In this document: positions 10,245-20,897 of the stretch, piece after piece
How the letters are laid out: the number at the start of each line of letters is the position of its first letter
Position numbering within the stretch: position 1 is the first letter of the stretch
Source: Galdieria sulphuraria
Taxonomy: Eukaryota > Rhodophyta > Bangiophyceae > Galdieriales > Galdieriaceae
Length of the DNA: 64,000 bases
Direction: 5' to 3'
Assembly (NCBI RefSeq): GCF_000341285.1
Contig: NW_005178459.1
Coordinates: 1-64,000 of the forward strand
Program-made: the position numbers and the translations under genes
Notes under the pieces: generated by a model
What the model was told of the DNA's origin: nothing
Database searches by the model: none
The model's input: only the letters and a program-made list of their open reading frames with translations

Positions 10245-12089
10245 ATGCCCACAGTTACTGTGGATCGAGAGCTCTTTTTGCGTTCTGTACCCGGAATAGA
10301 TAGTGACGAAGATGTTGAAAGTATCTGTTATGAGTTCGGCTTAGAAGTGGACGAAGTGTGCTACGAAACTTGGACCTTTGGTTCAAGGGCAAGGAGTGGA
10401 ATAGAAGTCACATTGCCTAACGAAGACGGCAAGGAAGAACAACACCAAGTGTTCAAGATAGAGGTTCCAGCCAACAGGACTGATCTGCTGTCTGCGGATG
10501 GGATCATCAAAGCTCTTAGAGTATTTCGAGGAATCGATAAGCCTCTAGAGTTCTCTTCAAGTTTATCCTCTAGTCCTATACGCTTAATCATAAAGCCTGC
10601 AGTTCAGAAAGTAAGGCAATATATGCTGTCCGCTGTTATACGAGGTGTTGTCTTGAATCGTTTACGATATCAGAGTATTATCGACTTTCAGGAGAAACTT
10701 CACCAAAACATTTGTAGACAGCGGTCTCTGGTTTCCATAGGATTGCACGATTTGGACAAAGTAGAGCCACCTTTTGTGTATGATGCTTTACGACCAACAG
10801 AAATAACGTTTGTACCTTTGGGACTGGATAAAGAGTTTCGAGCTGATCAACTTTTCGAGTATTACGACCGAGATCCTCAGCTCAGAAAATATACGTCACT
10901 CATTCGTCAGTTTGATAGGTTTCCTGTAGTGTTAGATGCAAAGAATCGTATTTTATCTCTTCCTCCAGTAATCAATGGGGACTTATCGAAAGTTACACTT
11001 TCAACACGGAACATATTTGTGGATTGCACCGGAACTGACTGGACAAAAACTCAAATGGTCATACGAACGATTGTTGCTATTATTAGCCAATATTGTGAAG
11101 AGCCCTTTGTAGAACCTGTAATTATTGAAACAATGTCTGTTGATCAGTCCAGTCAAGAGATGATTTCACCCAATATGGAGCTGCATTCATTCAAGTTAGA
11201 GTTGGAGCGTGCCAAGAGAATGTTGGGTGTGGATCTTTTACCGGATAAAGCCGTAGAACTTCTCAATCGAATGCAGTTGTTTGCTACGATAGAAGAAGAT
11301 TCAAGAAATAGCCTTCATGTACAAGTGCCCATTCATCGCGATGATATTCTTCATACTTGTGATATTATCGAGGATTTAGCAGTTGCCTACGGATATGATA
11401 ATCTTCCTGAGCGTTTTCCTTGTACAGTGACACAAGGAAGATTGCTAGGCATAAATATGTTTTCAGATCTTGTGCGCAGAGAAGGATTGGCTCAGCAAGG
11501 CTTTACAGAAGTATTAACTTGGGTTACCGTCTCGCAAGCAGAAAACTTTGATATGATGCAGAGACCAGATGATGGCAATACTGCAGTTCGGATAGCAAAC
11601 CCAAAAACATTAGAATTTCAAAGCTGTCGATTTTCATTGCTTCCAGGAATACTAAAGACACTTCGTGAAAACAGAATGGTAAAGCTTCCTATTCGACTAT
11701 TTGAATTATCGGACACAGTCCATATTCAAAGAGACCACGAAGTTGGAGCAGTTAACCGTCGAAGTCTTTGTGCAGTATATTGTAGCTCGACTGCTGGATT
11801 TGAACTCATTCATGGTTTATTAGAGCATATAATGAAAGTAGTGAGTCTACCTAACAAAGCAACTTCGAAAGGGTCTAAATATTTTTGGTTGGATGATAAG
11901 AATTGTGAAGACAACGCATACTTTCCTGGTCGGAGGGCTCTGATCATGTTTGGAGAAAGAGAGATCGGTGTACTGGGGTGGATACATCCTCAAGTCTTGC
12001 AAAATTTTGGCTTGAATAACCCATGTTCTGCACTAGAATTGGATATCGATCTGTTATTCAGTTTATCCAATTACTTTTTAAAGTCTTGA
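10245..12089 (+). CDS. FARSB: Cytosolic phenylalanyl-tRNA synthetase beta subunit
   Basis: The beta subunit of the alpha2-beta2 class II enzyme binds and edits while supporting charging of tRNA-Phe. The single-exon frame from ATG 10245 gives 614 residues starting MPTVTVDRELFLRSVPGI, like cytosolic eukaryotic and archaeal beta subunits. The B3/B4 editing region is present (IEVPANRTDLLSADGIIKALRVF, LGLDKEF), then the B5 region with VPIHRDDILHTCDIIEDLAVAYGYDNLPE and the core-like module with LTWVTVSQ and VRIANPKTLEFQSCR. Length matches the roughly 590 residues of animal FARSB. A 12-codon TTG extension upstream was rejected. The gene diverges from NOP56. Confidence 0.95.
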   Translation: MPTVTVDRELFLRSVPGIDSDEDVESICYEFGLEVDEVCYETWTFGSRARSGIEVTLPNEDGKEEQHQVFKIEVPANRTDLLSADGIIKALRVFRGIDKPLEFSSSLSSSPIRLIIKPAVQKVRQYMLSAVIRGVVLNRLRYQSIIDFQEKLHQNICRQRSLVSIGLHDLDKVEPPFVYDALRPTEITFVPLGLDKEFRADQLFEYYDRDPQLRKYTSLIRQFDRFPVVLDAKNRILSLPPVINGDLSKVTLSTRNIFVDCTGTDWTKTQMVIRTIVAIISQYCEEPFVEPVIIETMSVDQSSQEMISPNMELHSFKLELERAKRMLGVDLLPDKAVELLNRMQLFATIEEDSRNSLHVQVPIHRDDILHTCDIIEDLAVAYGYDNLPERFPCTVTQGRLLGINMFSDLVRREGLAQQGFTEVLTWVTVSQAENFDMMQRPDDGNTAVRIANPKTLEFQSCRFSLLPGILKTLRENRMVKLPIRLFELSDTVHIQRDHEVGAVNRRSLCAVYCSSTAGFELIHGLLEHIMKVVSLPNKATSKGSKYFWLDDKNCEDNAYFPGRRALIMFGEREIGVLGWIHPQVLQNFGLNNPCSALELDIDLLFSLSNYFLKS

Positions 12090-12182
12090 GAAATGAAGCA
12101 GATTGCCAGTTATAACCAACGTCATAAAATTCCGATTTTCTCAGTTCATTTTCTCTCTACAGCACTCTGCTGTTGTTGATAT

Positions 12183-13699
12183 TCATCTGTACTGTTCTTG
12201 ACAATTTTTTCGTATCCAAGGATGTTTCAATACTTTATCCAGTGGCATACGTCTTGAAGGTTCCTTAACAAGAAGAAGCGAAAGAAGACTCTTCGCTTCT
12301 GCAGACAGCCATTCTGGACATTCATATTCTACTCGGGATATCCGTCGATAGGTTTCTTGATCTGTATTCGCTTCAAATGGAGGCCGACCAACAACAAATT
12401 CGTACAAGAGAACACCAAGTCCCCAAATGTCCACCGCAGAATCATACTTTTCGTGTTGAACCATTTCTGGAGCTAAATAGTCAACTGTCCCACAAAAGGT
12501 ATTTCTTCGTTGACTTTTCGAATGCACTGACCAACCAAAGTCTGCAATTTTGATTTCACCTGAAAGTCCCAATAACAAGTTTTCTGGTTTGAGATCCCTA
12601 TGAATGACATGTTTTGAGTGTAAGTAAATAAGTGCCTTTGTCAATCCTTGGATATAAAAAGCAGCTTGTCGCTCAGAAAATTTGCCACATTTTTTGAGTT
12701 CCTTGAAAATCTCTCCACCTGGTGCATATTCTAAGATCAAAAATATGCGGCGATTGCTGTAAAAGTAACCAAACAATTTTAGAATATTCGGGTGTTTCAG
12801 TCGACTTTGAATTTCAACTTCTCTTCGCAGCTGATATTCTACACCTGACTGTTGCAACTGCGCTTTTAATAGTATTTTTAGGGCACATATGTAACTAGAT
12901 ACTTTTTCTCGGACCAAGTAAACTTGTCCAAACTTTCCTTCACCTAAGAGCTTTCCAAACTCAAAGTCATCTACTTTCCACTCCGAAGGCAGTGCTTTAT
13001 GAGGACTTTTCAGTCCCTTGTTAAGAGCAACTTTTGTTACAGAAGTTCTCATCTTTACTTCAGTATCTGTATTGAGGTTTTCTCCTAGTTCCGTTAGAAC
13101 GTCCATCCACTTTTCTCTATTGTTATCTTTACACTTCTGATTGTCCTCCTCTTTCTCTTTCTTTCCAATATCTTGCTGTTTTGACTTTTCTATATTTGAA
13201 GTGTTCTCCACATTTCCTTCTTGATGGATATATATTTGCTGAGATTCGGAGTCGTGCACATCGGTGACTTCTCTAACACTACTCTTAGTTATCTCTTCCG
13301 ATATATCATGGAGAATCATGTTTCGAATCTCACAACGTAACTGTTCTTCTTCTTCTTCACTTAAGGGGTCAGCTTGTTCTTGGCTTAAGGAGTCTCCTCT
13401 TTTGGAGCCAGAATTATACCCATCTATTATTCTTTGTTGTAAATGGTGAGTTTTCTGAGATAAACACTTTTTGAGAATTGAAAAATTAGCTTCTCATTAG
13501 TTTTTCACAAAGCAAGGGAAAAATAACTTACGTGGTAGTCCAAGATAGTCGGGTATAGGGTATTGGAAGTTACAAACTGCTTGAATATCCTCGGAAAAAT
13601 ACTACAATCCATAATGGAAGTGTTGGGTGTTGTACCATTAAGATTTGTGGCAGTTGTATTCTCCTTTTCCTGTTCCGGTTCTAAGTGACGATAGTTCAT
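12183..13699 (-). CDS. Aurora-family serine/threonine kinase
   Basis: Aurora kinases control centrosome or spindle function and chromosome segregation. Exon 1 (13532-13699) and exon 2 (12183-13454) join over a 77-nt intron to give 479 residues. The kinase domain occupies about residues 220-475: [10 protein letters not shown] glycine loop, CALKILLK lysine, [23 protein letters not shown] and the Aurora-type activation loop [16 protein letters not shown], whose Thr is the usual autophosphorylation site. The long N-terminal extension is acidic and Lys-rich, with a KEN tripeptide at residues 12-14 that resembles an APC/C degron. One Aurora gene is common in algae, so it may serve both A and B roles. 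It shares a 154-bp divergent spacer with a small KEN-containing gene. Confidence 0.93.
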
Positions 13700-13853
13700 A
13701 CAAAGGGAAATGGAGAAAGCTTTTAAATTTCAAATTTCCTCCACAAACGTGGACAGGAGGCGGAATCGATTAAGCGAATCTCCCACGACACGCCTTATTC
13801 TTTCCATGTGGCATCTTGTGGAGATCATCGTGTGGTGATCACTTTCCGTATTG

Positions 13854-14171
13854 ATGACTGAAAAAGAAAATAACTTGGGTATATTTCATTGTTTGAATCA
13901 ACAAGCAATGCAAACGTTTCAGTTTCCAGAGCGTTTATGTTACTCTCTATCAGATAGTGACTTGGAGAGACTTTTAGAACAGTCTCTAGATTTTTGGGAT
14001 GACAAGAAAGTATTAAATGATATTGGACTATTTCCTATTCCAGAGGAAGAAGAAGAAGAACCACTTCAACACTACCTAAAAGCAGTTGCAGTTCCTCGAA
14101 GAAACTCGATTTTCAAGGAAGATACAAATATAATAGGAACCGTTTGGAGTAGAGTACAAAAGTCCGCTTAG
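13854..14171 (+). CDS. Small acidic protein with KEN box, paired with Aurora
   Basis: A 105-residue single-exon frame starting MTEKENNLG. I do not recognise a family. What can be seen: a KEN tripeptide at residues 4-6; a predicted amphipathic segment around YSLSDSDLERLLEQSLDFW; a run of six glutamates after FPIP; and RRNSIF near the C-terminus, which fits the Aurora consensus (basic-basic-x-Ser-hydrophobic). It starts 154 bp from the Aurora start on the opposite strand, so both probably share one bidirectional promoter. A small mitotic regulator or Aurora partner is a reasonable guess but only that. Coding nature is supported by lack of stops, an acidic patterned composition and position in an otherwise gene-sized slot. 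Confidence 0.6.
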   Translation: MTEKENNLGIFHCLNQQAMQTFQFPERLCYSLSDSDLERLLEQSLDFWDDKKVLNDIGLFPIPEEEEEEPLQHYLKAVAVPRRNSIFKEDTNIIGTVWSRVQKSA

Positions 14172-14360
14172 AATACTTGCTCTTTCTTTATGGCGCGGTT
14201 GGAATTGCTTGTTCAAGGGTGAACAATGACTTTGTGAGCGGATAAACAAGTCTTTTGGTAATGTACTTGTCTTGGGTGCAAAATTTAGATGTAAATAAAC
14301 CGTATATATTTACAACAGTTCACCAAAGGTCGCACAGCTTGACCATCTTATAAGCATTAT

Positions 14361-15566
14361 TCATTTACTTGGAAGCATCAGTAGAGAATGTGTGAGTATA
14401 TCTCTTGTAGAAAGCAGCGCCAAACAAGTGCTCGTCAAGTCCTGTGAGTCTCCTTCCTCAGTTGAAAAGACAGGAGAGTATCGGCTATCATCTTCATACA
14501 TCATTTCCAATACTTGGAATACCGTATAGTTTGGCGATGATACTCTCACTGGTTTAGTTGACACTGCCTCTGCTATTGGCAAGTATAATGCCTTTTCACC
14601 ATTCTTTAAGTATTGCACAATAATATCTCTAAAAATACGTGTCATTCCTTCTTTCACTTCAATAAGTTCGTATGCTTACCTCTGTGTAACAACAGTGCAA
14701 TAATTAGGATAGGGTTTCAAGGGATTGGTTTCTTCCCAAGTACCCAATACGACACAACCCACTTTTCTATCCAACATTCTCTTACATGCATCAGCCAAAG
14801 ATTCTCTCACATCGACGGCTACAAGGTGATACGTGTTTTGAGCCTCTCTATTCATGGACTCTAGAATATCCCTGACAGCAACAAGTTCAAACCAACCAAG
14901 GGTTTCCAAGGAACCATGAGATAAGAGAAAATTTAGCAAGTCGCTGGCTGAAAGTATTTGAGCACAGTCTCTGTTCATGATATTTTCTAATGGTTGATTT
15001 GCTCTCAATACCAAAGGTATATGATGTACCTTGTGTTTCTCCATAAGATATACACTGTCCTTGACAGATTCGTATAGTCCACAGACTATGTCGTGACTCT
15101 GCTTCTGGACAACCTCTTTGAGTTTCTGATGTTGTAACTCAAAACTGTCTTGTGAAACAAGTAAACGGAGAAAGTATCTTTCATTAAAAACTCCCAATCG
15201 AGGAGATTCTGGAGTCTTCGAAGCAACTACTTGAATCGACTCTATATTGTTTGCGATCATTTGTTGTAAGGCGTCCAATACTAACACGTCTCCTTCTACA
15301 ATATATGCTTCTCTCGGTTTGTCACTCATCACCTGTGACAAAGGAGTATTCCAAAAGTTCTTCTCAACGTCTTCCAACAGTTTTTGGTTCAAGTGGGTGG
15401 GAACATTACTAGCAAACGCGCGAACGTTCTTCAAAAGTCCACCACAAAGTCGAAAACTGCTTTGTGTGCACATATGAGAAGATCCGTGCTTGTTGAACGT
15501 TGTTACAAATGGGGAGACAAGATATTGATAGTATCTTCGAAAGAGTCGCGCCGCTAAAGCACTCAT
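14361..15566 (-). CDS. CBS-domain protein, possibly organellar
   Basis: CBS domains pair to bind adenosyl ligands and regulate partner proteins. Two exons (14680-15566 and 14361-14628, intron 51 nt) encode 384 residues. The N-terminus (MSALAARLFRRYYQYL) is basic and hydrophobic, like a mitochondrial or plastid leader, and about residues 70-384 contain CBS-like units: PLSQVMSDKPREAYIVEGD, VHHIPLVL, LSASDLLNFLLSHG, TYHLVAVDVRESLADACKRM and a final unit ending in LSTRDILTHSLLML. The splice joins VVTQR to DIIVQYLKNG in a natural CBS helix. No catalytic domain is visible, so it is probably a stand-alone sensor or adaptor. Specific function unknown. Confidence 0.8.
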
Positions 15567-17359
15567 CTTTGAGTAGTTTCTAAATAATCAAGGAGCAAGA
15601 AACAACAATTATCGCATGTCAAGAGAACATTTCAAAGTGAGATTTTCTTCATAGAAAAAAATGTAACCATTGACAATTCTCCAGTCGGTATGACACAATC
15701 ACTCTGTCATTCATATAATACCACTGAATCCTCTTTATTGTGACTTGAGTTTTCTATTATCAGCTGCACAAAGATTCTTCATATAACATTCTATGACAAA
15801 TAAAACAAAGAATCCAACAGAAGAAAAATACACAAAACGACAATCAAACTGTTTCTCTAGACTACAGCAGAGTAAATATCGAAAACACTAAAAAAACGAC
15901 ACAGTGCTTACGCAACTATATGGTCAAATCCTCTAAAGAGGAAAAGAAGGCCTGCTCTCCACAAAGTAAAGGTAAGCAAGAAGTATGTATGCGGTGGGGT
16001 CGAAAGTTCTATTGTTGAGGCAACTATGAAAGGAAATAGAAAGAAACTGACAAAGTAGAAGAAAAAGGGAAACCAGAAATCCTTTAAGCTTGTATGTCAG
16101 TCGTCATAGAAATAGCTTAACAAGCTTACTTTCGATAAGATAGTTAGTTTAAGAGCTTTTAACGCGTCCCTTTTCTGCAGGCTATTTACAACAAATTGGG
16201 TTTGAAGCTGGAGACGCTCCTATTTAGGTCCAAGAAGACACTTGAATAACTATTGTGGCCAAAAAAAGGCAACTTGCCAGAAATCCTTTTGCACGAATAG
16301 TGGACGGAGGAACATAGGAAAGACAAAGAAACACGAATGCCAACTCTGCTATACAACCGAACAAAAGGACTGCAAAAGCCCAACCACTCACAACGACCAC
16401 TTGAGATGATCGGTTCATTTCGGGAAGAAATTTTGATAAATTGTGTAGTAGGAACTACTGGATTTCTAAACGAGCTTCGCAAGTAACGAAGACTGAGGAA
16501 AATCTTTTAGTATTTCTAATTTTGCATCATGAAAGCATATTTTTTAATGTAAATGGCTGATAGATTCTCGGAAAGTAAACGTAGTAATGCCGTTAACGTT
16601 TTTTAAGTCTTGCGAGACTTTATACCGTGCCTGTAGAAATAGAATGCATCATTGAACTTTACAAGCTTGACCCTATTGTTGCATATTCATAAGAAAAGTA
16701 GTTGAACGAGAAGCAAGAGAATTGTAGGGGACTAAAGACAATGAGAAATTTGAGCCCTACGTCATCCCTTAGTATTGAAGAATGAAATAGAATCTGTTAC
16801 ATAGAAGAATGGAACAGAAGATTACTGTTTTATTTATAGCGGTGGTACTAATATCACTTGAAACAGTTCACTTCCTGCTCTTATGAAAGAAATTCAACAA
16901 CGAAAAGAGTTACATTAATGTTTTTAGTACGAAACTTGTAGTGAAAATATTCTGGGCCATTGGGAATGGTCATTCCGGCATTAAGTTTTCCTATTCAAAA
17001 TCACTTGAGGGTCTGCATTGGTCTTACATTGGAGACAGGGGAGGTCATCAAACATAAGATTCGCCATCCAAGAAAGCAATTGAAATAATGTTTTAAACCT
17101 TGTATTTCTTCTATGTTGCTTGGATCAAGTCACCAAACAAATACTTGTAATCGTTCTTTTGAAACACCACATTTGTTGCGAAAATAAACGTTCTTAGCAT
17201 AAAAAAATCATATCGTCACCATTCTTTCTATTCTATTTCGTGCTAAGAGAAAGTTGTTACATGACCATCTGATTGACATAGCCCGCGAAATTCATTTTCA
17301 AATTGTTATTGGACACGATTCTGTGTCCTCTGCTTTGGTTTCTCTTTCCAACTTGAATT
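15567..17359. other. large gene-poor interval upstream of gamma-tubulin
   Basis: Nearly 1.8 kb, the largest gap between recognised genes here. Apart from one small membrane-protein-like frame (16224-16418, minus), I see no exon chain on either strand and no structural RNA I can name. It contains the 5' regions of the CBS gene and of gamma-tubulin. A non-coding RNA gene could hide here. Confidence 0.4.
16224..16418 (-). CDS. Possible small two-helix membrane protein
   Basis: A 64-residue frame with an ATG right after an in-frame stop region. It reads MNRSSQVVVVSGWAF, then two strongly hydrophobic segments (about residues 8-32 and 46-61) separated by a short polar hairpin with PPSTIRAKG. This layout is typical of tiny ER or mitochondrial membrane proteins and would be unusual by chance, but AT-rich DNA does make hydrophobic frames. 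A second, overlapping minus frame (16186-16482) has no such order. No family recognised. Confidence 0.35.
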   Translation of the reverse strand: MNRSSQVVVVSGWAFAVLLFGCIAELAFVFLCLSYVPPSTIRAKGFLASCLFLATIVIQVSSWT

Positions 17360-18733
17360 ATGCCTCGAGAGATAATAACCCTACAGATAGGACAGTGTGG
17401 TAACCAGATTGGTACAGAATTTTGGAACCAACTCTGTGCAGAACACGGAATAAGACCTGACGGTGTTTTGGAAGAGTCCGTCGTGGACACTGGCGATAGA
17501 AAGGATGTATTCTTCTACCAAGCAGATGACGACCACTACGTTCCCAGAGCGTTGCTCATTGACTTGGAACCACGAGTAATCAATGGAATCCGCAACTCAA
17601 CGTTTCGTAACTTCTATAACCCTGAGAATATTTTTGTTTCTCAAGTGGGTGGGGGAGCAGGAAACAACTGGGCTAGCGGTTACAGACAAGGGGAAGAGAA
17701 AGAGGAAGAACTCATGGATATGATTGAAAGAGAAGCAGACGGGTCAGACTCACTCGAAGGTTTTGTACTTTGTCATTCTATCGCAGGAGGTACAGGTTCC
17801 GGTTTAGGTTCGTTCGTTTTAGAAAAACTAAATGAAAGATTTCCGAAAAAGCTGGTCCAGACGTATTCTGTATTTCCTAATCAACAAGAATCAAGCGATG
17901 TTGTCGTTCAGCCATACAACTCGATTCTTACTCTTAAACGGCTGACTCAGAATGCAGATTGTGTCGTGGTATTAGATAATACTGCTCTTAATAGGATTGC
18001 AGTGGACCGTCTTCACTTGGAAAATCCTACGTTTGCTCAAGTTAACTCTCTTGTTTCAGCAGTAATGGCAGCGAGCACGTCTACATTAAGGTATCCAGGA
18101 TACATGAATAATGACTTGGTTGGACTGCTAGCATCTCTTATTCCAACCCCACAATGTCACTACTTGGTAACTGGATATACTCCTCTTACACTTCTTGAAG
18201 AGGAGCGAGCTGGAACTAGTCAAGTTACAAAAACTACTGTTTTGGACGTGATGCGGCGATTATTACAGCCCAAGAATATTATGGTTTCCTGTTCGACACG
18301 AAAGGGGTGTTATATCTCAATTCTCAATGTTATTCAAGGAGAAGCTGATCCTGCCCAAGTACATAAAAGTTTGCAGAGAATAAGAGAACGAAAACTTGCA
18401 ACCTTTATTCCCTGGGGTCCAACAGGAATTCAAGTTGCTCTTTCTAAGAAGTCTCCTTATCTTAAAAGTCATCATCGAATATCTGGCCTTATGTTGGCGA
18501 ATCATACTAGCATACAGTCCCTGTTTTCTCGTTCCTTGGCACAATATGATAAGTTAAGAAAAAGAAATGCATTCCTTGACAATTATAAAAAGGAACCTAT
18601 GTTTCAAGATGGTCTGGAAGAATTTGACAACTCGCGTCAGGTTGTAGAAGACTTGATTGCAGAGTATACAGCTGCAGAACGTCCAGATTATCTCAGTTGG
18701 AGTTCTTCAAACGTACCAGAATACAGCAAGTGA
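17360..18733 (+). CDS. TUBG1: Gamma-tubulin
   Basis: Gamma-tubulin nucleates microtubules within ring complexes at spindle poles. The single-exon frame gives 457 residues and starts [18 protein letters not shown], which separates it from alpha and beta. Other marks are the tubulin glycine loop [17 protein letters not shown]-type region at [37 protein letters not shown] and the gamma-specific end [16 protein letters not shown]. Length equals the family norm. Upstream DNA is unusually long for this window. Cyanidiales divide with simple spindles, and this gene fits that role. Confidence 0.97.
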   Translation: MPREIITLQIGQCGNQIGTEFWNQLCAEHGIRPDGVLEESVVDTGDRKDVFFYQADDDHYVPRALLIDLEPRVINGIRNSTFRNFYNPENIFVSQVGGGAGNNWASGYRQGEEKEEELMDMIEREADGSDSLEGFVLCHSIAGGTGSGLGSFVLEKLNERFPKKLVQTYSVFPNQQESSDVVVQPYNSILTLKRLTQNADCVVVLDNTALNRIAVDRLHLENPTFAQVNSLVSAVMAASTSTLRYPGYMNNDLVGLLASLIPTPQCHYLVTGYTPLTLLEEERAGTSQVTKTTVLDVMRRLLQPKNIMVSCSTRKGCYISILNVIQGEADPAQVHKSLQRIRERKLATFIPWGPTGIQVALSKKSPYLKSHHRISGLMLANHTSIQSLFSRSLAQYDKLRKRNAFLDNYKKEPMFQDGLEEFDNSRQVVEDLIAEYTAAERPDYLSWSSSNVPEYSK

Positions 18734-19003
18734 CAGTGCGCTAAACTTCCAGAGTTGGAATATTGACTATTGTATATTGGATATATTCCACAAGAATATC
18801 ATTTTTCTAATAAACTACACAAATTCTTCAGTGCAAGTAGACTGATTTCCTATACATAACTCAGCATTGTGGCAAATCAAAAATGCGAAAACAAACTTTA
18901 TCAAAAAGTTGGCATTCGACAAGCTCCTACTGTCACTTGTAATCCTCGACTTCTCTTGACAATGAAAAGAACACTCAACATGAATATCACAATGAAATAT
19001 CAC

Positions 19004-20248
19004 TCAATGTGATTCATCCAAAAGTCTAGTCCAATCATAAGACTCGTATCTTGTTAGAAACCATTTGAGTCTTTCCATATCTTGTTCCATTGTATAGGAT
19101 GACGCTAGTGCCATTCGAGAGGATGGAGGGTCCATTTTCAGAATTCCTGCAACGACTTGTCTTCCAAAGTTCCAAGGAAAACTCCGTTCGTCCTCAATGA
19201 CATGGCAATAACCTCCAGACGATCCAAACTGTACATAAAAGTAAGGAAAATTTTCTGGAATACGGTTTCTCAGACCATGCCAACCTTCTGTTTCGATTAA
19301 CTTTTTATTATCGCTCCACTCGCTTTCACTCTCTAATATAGCCTTTTTAAAAAAGGCTGGACATTCACTGGCATCTGCTCTCGAAAGTGGAACACAATCA
19401 ATTACAAGATGTTGTTTTTGACGTTGCAAGTCTTTGCAAGTTTCGAAGAAAATCACTTCCTTCTTCTCTGTTTCAAAGAACATTTGATACAATGATTTTT
19501 TAAAGTTCACAACTTCTTCGAAGATTTCCTCACTTAGCTGTCGACTAGAAACGTGATGAGTCGTTGTGGAAATAAAACAATGACCCTTCACCAACGAGCC
19601 TTCACGAACAAGAGACAAATAAGTAAAGTTTCCAAAAGAGATGAGAAGATGTTTCAACTGGAAGTGAGCAAGATTTTCGAAACAGAAACGGCATTGTTCT
19701 AGTGTTCGCTCGAATGACTCATTATGCAAGACTCGAGAGGAGGCCAAATTGTTTCTCTCCAACTGCTTCGTAGTATTGAACTTGGACCGTTTAGCCTTCG
19801 TGGAATTCTCTGAGACATAAGTTTCCGCTATGATATCTTCAGTCTCCGATTCTTCGAGACCCTTTATAAGTTTTTCTTGAGAGGCATAACGCGCCAAAAT
19901 TTCCTTGTTCGAAGTGGAACACACTCTTTCCTCCCTTAACATTCTGTAGAGTTCTTCATTCAATCTCTTATGATTCTTGTGACGCGAATCTTCTTCACTT
20001 TCGGAGTTATTTTCAACGTTAGATTCACGAACAAGTTGCCTTTCCTCAGTAACAGCACTTGTGGTAGTTTTGGTAGCTTGACCAGCAGACTTTAGTTTTG
20101 TACGCAGAGCTTCCGCGACGCTTCTGTTATTTTTCGTATCCTTTATTCTTTCCTCAATATTTTTATTTTCGCCAACCTTGTCTTTTAAGGTTGTGTTCTT
20201 AGTTGTTGTCTCTTGAAAGCCTTGAGGCTTATGAAATTTGGCTTTCAT
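19004..20248 (-). CDS. CWF19L2: CWF19-like spliceosome-associated protein
   Basis: CWF19/CWF19L2 proteins act at spliceosome or lariat turnover and carry two CwfJ C-terminal domains with a HIT-like fold. The single-exon frame encodes 414 residues. Residues 1-170 are charged and low in complexity. The CwfJ-1 domain starts at about residue 185 with CRFCFENLAHFQLKHLLISF and KGHCFISTTTHH, and the second domain has FPYFYVQFGSSGGYCHVIED and FPWNFGRQVVAGILKM. The match to the family is clear, although the protein is shorter than animal CWF19L2. It starts 37 bp from the divergent start of the next gene. Confidence 0.9.
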   Translation of the reverse strand: MKAKFHKPQGFQETTTKNTTLKDKVGENKNIEERIKDTKNNRSVAEALRTKLKSAGQATKTTTSAVTEERQLVRESNVENNSESEEDSRHKNHKRLNEELYRMLREERVCSTSNKEILARYASQEKLIKGLEESETEDIIAETYVSENSTKAKRSKFNTTKQLERNNLASSRVLHNESFERTLEQCRFCFENLAHFQLKHLLISFGNFTYLSLVREGSLVKGHCFISTTTHHVSSRQLSEEIFEEVVNFKKSLYQMFFETEKKEVIFFETCKDLQRQKQHLVIDCVPLSRADASECPAFFKKAILESESEWSDNKKLIETEGWHGLRNRIPENFPYFYVQFGSSGGYCHVIEDERSFPWNFGRQVVAGILKMDPPSSRMALASSYTMEQDMERLKWFLTRYESYDWTRLLDESH

Positions 20249-20285
20249 CGTGAATAACCGATTTCTTTATATCGTCCGTGTGTTT

Positions 20286-20684
20286 ATGACCAATTCTAAT
20301 CCAGCAGTTTGGCAAACTATTCGAGACTATTGTTTTCGTATACGACTATTTCTTTTGCGTCCTTATCGAAGACAAATACGAGAAACGAAACGACAAGCTC
20401 AAAACTTAAGAGATGAGTTATATCAAAAGTATCTTATTGAAGAGGTAAAGTTTCTTAGTGAGTTGAAAAACAGATTGAGTTACGCCTCTGTTTCGTAGAT
20501 GCGTAAAAGTTATCATAAGGACGTAGAAGCAGCTATGTTGATGGCACTAGAGAAATACAAGTGTCAAAAGAAATTACAGCAAACATTTCGTGAGGCTGTG
20601 GAGTCGCAAACAGACTTTTTGGAGAATCGAGTTGTTGAGAATAAGAACAAGGATACTTTCAACTCCTTCATGCCTAAAAAGTAA
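20286..20684 (+). CDS. Small coiled-coil protein, two exons
   Basis: Exons 20286-20444 and 20499-20684 join over a 54-nt intron (GTAAAG..CGTAG) into a 114-residue frame. Without splicing, a TAG at 20496-20498 would split it. The protein starts MTNSNPAVWQTIRDYCFRIR, continues with a very Arg-rich helix (RPYRRQIRETKRQAQNLRDE) and a helical Lys/Glu-rich remainder ending NSFMPKK. It is probably all helix or coiled coil, basic at the N-terminus, with a short hydrophobic patch (IRLFLL). A mitochondrial assembly factor or ribosome-associated protein would fit, but I recognise no family. The close divergent CWF19-like neighbour supports a real gene here. Confidence 0.6.
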
Positions 20685-20897
20685 TCGATGTTTTCGGAAA
20701 ACTGAGGGGAACTGTGCAAATAGTTGATAGATATGTGGAAAGATTGTTCGTCGAAAATTGTTCCATTTGCAATTTTGTCACAAGCATTGTTTATTCTTCA
20801 CCCAATATATCTTTACAGTTTAACAACTCAATATCAAAAAGTAACAATTCGGCACAGTTCTCTAGTGAACTAACTTGCTTCATTATAAAGGAATAAG

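Noticed and set aside
10057-10299. 80-codon plus-strand frame before PheRS
   Set aside because: Overlaps the PheRS start in another frame, has no family likeness, and its composition looks random.
16186-16482. 98-codon minus-strand frame
   Set aside because: Overlaps the two-helix frame, is rich in Ser and Phe without pattern, and has no recognisable motif.
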